DNA of 26,749 bases from an uncultured Ruminococcus sp. Lineage in GTDB: Bacteria > Bacillota > Clostridia > Oscillospirales > Ruminococcaceae. Location: positions 1 to 26,749 of the forward strand of contig CALESG010000153.1 in assembly GCA_937907215.1 (NCBI GenBank), given 5' to 3'. The translations under genes and the position numbers were made by a program. The notes under the pieces are model-generated. The model had not been told where the DNA came from and made no database searches. It worked only from the letters and a program-made list of their open reading frames with translations. Positions 23,903-26,749 of the stretch are shown here, in pieces. Position 1 is the first letter of the stretch, and the number at the start of each line of letters is the position of its first letter.

Positions 23903-24871
23903 ATGTATAACAATGTTCGTCTTGAAAAGGGTCTTTATCATCTGTCAGATAAAAGCTTTACTGAAGCTTTGGAAGCTCTTGACCCATCAAATCAGTACGC
24001 AGATACACCACTCGCTAAGCTCGATGCGTATGAACGTCAGCTGAAGCGTTTTGATATACGCATAAGCGGTTCAGAATGTGACCGTGTAGAAAAGTTCTTT
24101 ACATCAACTGAAAGTGCTGTGCTTTTACCGGAATTTATTCGCAGAGCAATTAAACAGGGAATTGACAGTTCTGCTATGTCAGATATATCAGCAGTTCATA
24201 CTATTTGCAGTTCATCTCAGTATCTTGGCTGTGCTATAAATGACAATGCTTCATATGATACTACAACTTCTCAGAAAAATGCTCTTCCTATTACAGAAAT
24301 AACCGAACAGACATCACCTCTTGCACTTAATAAATATGCACGTGCTATTCATATTTCTTATGAAGCTATACGCAAACAGCGACTTGATGTTCTTGCTGTT
24401 ATGCTTAGAAGCGTTGGCGTAAAGCTTGGCAATGCCATTGTAAAGGCTGCTGTAAATGTACTGAAAACCAATTCCGGTTCATCTACTTCCGCATCCGGCT
24501 CTAATTTTACATACAGCGACTTGGCTAATCTTTGCGGAAAATTTAAGGATTTTAATCTTAATACAGTCCTTGCATCTCCGGCTGTACTTGCTAATATTCT
24601 TACTATGGATCAAATGCTTGAAAGCTCTTCTGAAAATCCGGGTGAAGCTATGCTTCCATTCGGTGCAAGAATTTTGAAAACAGCTCAGCTTGATGACAAG
24701 ACTATTATTGGAATCGACAAGGATTTTGCTCTGGAAATGGTAACCGGCACTGATCTTATAATGGAAACAGACAAGATCATAGACAATCAGCTCTCTACTA
24801 TTACTATTTCAATTCAGACAGGATTCCGTACTATTATGACAGATGCTGTACATATTTTGACCAAGGCTTAA
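23903..24871 (+). CDS. Phage major capsid protein (HK97-like fold)
   Basis: Shell subunit. The 322-aa protein has an N-terminal arm (about 1-60), a segment with ESAVLLPEFIRRAIKQG, the E-loop/P-domain region with KYARAIHISYEAIRKQRLDVLAVMLRSVGVKLGNA (position about 145-180), a Ser/Gly-rich loop (about 190-200) and an A-domain with VLASPAVLANIL. This pattern fits HK97-fold capsids in length and order. No long N-terminal delta (scaffold) domain is visible, so scaffolding must come from elsewhere, possibly the next gene. A strong AAAAGGAGA ribosome site precedes the ATG, as expected of an abundantly made protein. Confidence 0.82.
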   Translation: MYNNVRLEKGLYHLSDKSFTEALEALDPSNQYADTPLAKLDAYERQLKRFDIRISGSECDRVEKFFTSTESAVLLPEFIRRAIKQGIDSSAMSDISAVHTICSSSQYLGCAINDNASYDTTTSQKNALPITEITEQTSPLALNKYARAIHISYEAIRKQRLDVLAVMLRSVGVKLGNAIVKAAVNVLKTNSGSSTSASGSNFTYSDLANLCGKFKDFNLNTVLASPAVLANILTMDQMLESSSENPGEAMLPFGARILKTAQLDDKTIIGIDKDFALEMVTGTDLIMETDKIIDNQLSTITISIQTGFRTIMTDAVHILTKA

Positions 24872-24887
24872 AAAGGAGGAGCATTTT

Positions 24888-25763
24888 ATGGATATTACCC
24901 CTGAAATGCTCACACAGCTAAACACCTTTACCCGCCGTGAACTTACGGCGGATGAGGTGTATATATTCAAAGTAAGGCTGTGTGACAATGAAATTGACCG
25001 TGATGGTGAGAGATTCTCTCTTGACGCACTGGAAGAAATGAAAGAATTATTCATTGGAAAAACTGGCATTTTTGACCACAATCCATCGGGAGAAAAGCAA
25101 AGTGCAAGAATATTTCAAACTGAAATTATAACCGAAGAAGGAAAGATAACAGAAGCCGGAGAAGCATATACATCGCTTTGTGCTTATGCATATATGGTCA
25201 AAACAGACGGAAACAGTGATCTTATACGTGAAATCGATGCAGGCATAAAAAAAGAAGTGAGCGTATCAGTCAGTGCAGGCTCTAAGACTTGCAGCATTTG
25301 CGGAAAAGATAAGAGAATTTCTCCATGTACTCATATAAAAGGCGAAGAGTACAATGGAAAAACCTGTCATACGATATTGTCGCAGATCACAGATGCATAT
25401 GAATGGAGCTTTGTTGCTGTTCCGGCTCAGAGAAATGCAGGCGTAACAAAGCATTACAATGAAGATAATCTTGACAATAAATCTTTGGAAATCAGCAGAC
25501 AGATCGATTTTTATAAGAATATACTTTCTGAAGTTGAAGAAAGAACAAGACGTGAGGTAATGCAGATGCAGTTTGCAAATGGAGGCATTATAGGAAAAGC
25601 ATTTTCCAGAATAGCCTCTAAAATGGATTTAAGAGAACTTCTTGATTTTAAGGATGAACTGCTGTCTATGCAGAAAAATGAACCTGTTTCTCAGCTGCTC
25701 TCCATTCAGAAAAATAAGAAGAATGAAGGAGAAGAGAATATCTCGTCTTTCTTTACAAGATAA
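24888..25763 (+). CDS. Prohead protease-like protein with Cys/His insertion and helical C-terminus
   Basis: The 291-aa protein resembles S78-type prohead proteases: substrate-strand region with IDRDGERFSLDAL, a candidate catalytic His64 (FDHN), a strand VSVSVSAGS carrying candidate Ser (125, 127 or 129), and the hallmark YEWSFVAVPAQRNAGV (171-186). Between the last two lies a Cys/His cluster, Cys135-x2-Cys138-x8-Cys147-x-His149 with Cys160 nearby, which looks like a zinc site. Residues about 190-291 are helical and charged, possibly a scaffold part. It follows the capsid gene, whereas HK97-type phages place the protease before it. Protease activity is inferred only. Confidence 0.6.
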   Translation: MDITPEMLTQLNTFTRRELTADEVYIFKVRLCDNEIDRDGERFSLDALEEMKELFIGKTGIFDHNPSGEKQSARIFQTEIITEEGKITEAGEAYTSLCAYAYMVKTDGNSDLIREIDAGIKKEVSVSVSAGSKTCSICGKDKRISPCTHIKGEEYNGKTCHTILSQITDAYEWSFVAVPAQRNAGVTKHYNEDNLDNKSLEISRQIDFYKNILSEVEERTRREVMQMQFANGGIIGKAFSRIASKMDLRELLDFKDELLSMQKNEPVSQLLSIQKNKKNEGEENISSFFTR

Positions 25764-25778
25764 GGAGGCAGACATTAT

Positions 25779-26144
25779 ATGAACTTTGAAAAAGTAAAAG
25801 CTGCTTTTCTTAAGCTTTTCCAGAAAAAAGACGCTACGCCATATATCACTTATATAAAAGCCAGTATAAGTGAAACGGAAAATAAAATCCGTCCGGAATT
25901 CAAAGAAGAGCCTCCAGACTGCGTAATTTTATATGCAGCGGCTCTTGCGGTTCTTATGTATACAAATGCAAACTGTGCTGGTGATACTGCTGTATGCAGT
26001 GAAGAGGGAAGTGTTATTCTCAATAAAGATACAGATAATATTAGAAAATCTGCTGCTTATTTTGCAGACTATTATTTGAGTCTTTGCAGTAAATATCTTA
26101 TTGATGATAAATTCGTTATGATAAGCACAAAAGGCGGTGCTTAA
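25779..26144 (+). CDS. Small phage protein, possible head-tail connector
   Basis: A 121-aa protein not matched to a family by eye. It is mostly helical, with a hydrophobic stretch CVILYAAALAVLMYTNANCA near residue 50-70 and three Cys. The position right after the capsid/protease genes and the size fit head-tail adaptor proteins of the gp6/gp15 type. AAGGAGG precedes its ATG; the gap from the previous gene is 15 nt. Confidence 0.6.
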   Translation: MNFEKVKAAFLKLFQKKDATPYITYIKASISETENKIRPEFKEEPPDCVILYAAALAVLMYTNANCAGDTAVCSEEGSVILNKDTDNIRKSAAYFADYYLSLCSKYLIDDKFVMISTKGGA

Positions 26145-26146
26145 AC

Positions 26147-26554
26147 TTGATAGATACTATACTTTCAAAAATAGAATCAGCATTAAAAGAAGTTTGTCCA
26201 TATGAAATAAGAACGGCACACAGCTGTCTTACAAAACCAGCTTGCAAAAGATTTATTCTTATAGATCTTTGCAGCATAAATACAGATATGGTACAAGCCG
26301 AAAAAAACAAAATGATATACCCTTTGACTGCTGTCGTTTCAGTTAAAATAATTGTTCCCTTTAAATACGGTGTTTCAGAATTAAGACGTATTGCCTGCAC
26401 ATATATTTTGCCGGTCATGGCTGATATGAAGTTTTCTATAGCAGGTTTTACTGAAAACAGCAGCATCGATAAAATATCAGAAGGTGTACACACACTTGAA
26501 ATAAAATTTAACATAAAAGGAGTCTATACAGTTTCGCAGAAGGAGGAAGCATGA
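26147..26554 (+). CDS. Small phage protein, possible head closure or tail completion protein
   Basis: A 135-aa protein of mixed alpha/beta character with an early helix (DTILSKIESALKEVC), a conserved-looking beta region (YPLTAVVSVKIIVPF) and a final strand (HTLEIKFNIKGVYTV). This shape and its third-after-capsid position resemble tail-completion (gp17/gpU-type) proteins, but no motif proves it. The start is TTG (26147-26149), 2 nt after the previous stop, with AAAGGCGG upstream. Its TGA overlaps the next ATG by 4 nt. Confidence 0.6.
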   Translation: MIDTILSKIESALKEVCPYEIRTAHSCLTKPACKRFILIDLCSINTDMVQAEKNKMIYPLTAVVSVKIIVPFKYGVSELRRIACTYILPVMADMKFSIAGFTENSSIDKISEGVHTLEIKFNIKGVYTVSQKEEA

Positions 26555-26749
26555 ATACATCAAACATATCGGAAGGAAGCTTTTTTATGCCTTCTGCATC
26601 AAATATCAAATTAGAACTGGGTGAGATAATATTCTACATAAACAGCTGGCAAATTTTGGGACAGCGTATATTTGCTGAGCAAAGCTCGGTGAATGGCAAA
26701 AACCTCATAACAAACTGTTCGCTGAGATACAGACGGATTTTACTTGAAG
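26551..26749 (+). CDS. Phage protein of unknown function, truncated by the window edge
   Basis: An ATG at 26551, right behind AAGGAGGAAGC and overlapping the previous stop as ATGA, opens a frame that stays open for 66 codons to the end of the window. The visible part begins MNTSNISEGSFFMPSASN and continues with mixed polar and hydrophobic residues including LGEIIFYINSWQILGQRIF. By position it could be a tail-related gene. No family is recognised. Confidence 0.65.
   Translation, partial: MNTSNISEGSFFMPSASNIKLELGEIIFYINSWQILGQRIFAEQSSVNGKNLITNCSLRYRRILLE

Larger units (their letters stand above)
20849..26749 (+). mobile_element. Phage head-morphogenesis module (prophage or domesticated remnant), right end outside the window
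   Basis: Eight co-directional, closely spaced ORFs: TerS, TerL, portal, major capsid protein, protease-like protein and three small connector/tail-type proteins, the last cut by the window edge. No integrase, repressor, replication gene or tRNA attachment site is seen on the left, where the module meets core genes directly. Base and codon use resemble the host genes, which suggests either a well-adapted phage or long residence. Confidence 0.85.

Noticed and set aside
1..26749. CRISPR array, rRNA, tRNA or insertion sequence
   Set aside because: No regularly spaced repeats, rRNA/tRNA signatures or transposase motifs were found.

Overview
The window is chromosomal DNA from a low-GC, Gram-positive anaerobe. 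The best fit is a fibre-degrading Ruminococcus or related Oscillospiraceae. The evidence is strongly AT-rich intergenic DNA, strong AGGAGG-type ribosome sites, TTGACA/TATAAT promoters, an hrcA-grpE-dnaK-dnaJ operon with a CIRCE operator, a cobalamin-dependent methionine synthase with a detached activation protein, and a secreted SGNH hydrolase carrying a C-terminal dockerin. The genus is an inference from these traits.

Layout. (a) 1-75: the last 24 codons of a plus-strand reading frame entering from the left, built on a 12-nt repeat. (b) 424-6608 (+): one tightly packed unit of uracil-DNA glycosylase, MTHFR, MetH-activation protein, MetH (HcyMT-pterin-B12 modules) and an AI-2E-family membrane protein, driven by a near-consensus promoter. 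MTHFR supplies methyl-THF to MetH, and the small protein presumably supplies the reactivation domain this MetH lacks. (c) 6654-6692: a bidirectional terminator shared with the convergent purA. (d) 6712-10910 (-): purA on its own promoter, then a GH25 lysozyme, mannose-6-phosphate isomerase and ROK glucokinase operon. (e) 11060-11286: a gene-free element with inverted ends, plus a terminator-like hairpin. (f) 11330-14409 (-): an HtrA-type serine protease and the dockerin-bearing SGNH hydrolase, each with its own promoter. (g) 14580-19561 (-): the class I heat-shock operon hrcA-grpE-dnaK-dnaJ, with CIRCE at its head and a 26-bp palindrome at its tail that works as a terminator but also contains a parS-like 16-mer. 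(h) 19693-20580: a large imperfect palindrome and a cytosolic DUF4097-like protein of unknown role with a perfect promoter. (i) 20849 to the right edge (+): a phage head module (TerS, TerL, portal, major capsid protein, protease-like protein, three small connector/tail-type ORFs).

The most unusual part is the phage module. It starts directly with terminase, with no integrase, repressor or early genes visible on its left. TerS has no standard start codon at its ribosome site. The protease-like gene follows the capsid gene instead of preceding it and carries a Cys/His cluster inserted in its core. A stem-loop fills the portal-capsid gap where a protease gene usually sits. The module could be the left edge of an ordinary prophage whose early genes lie beyond the window, a decayed prophage, or a domesticated capsid cluster. 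The window alone cannot decide.
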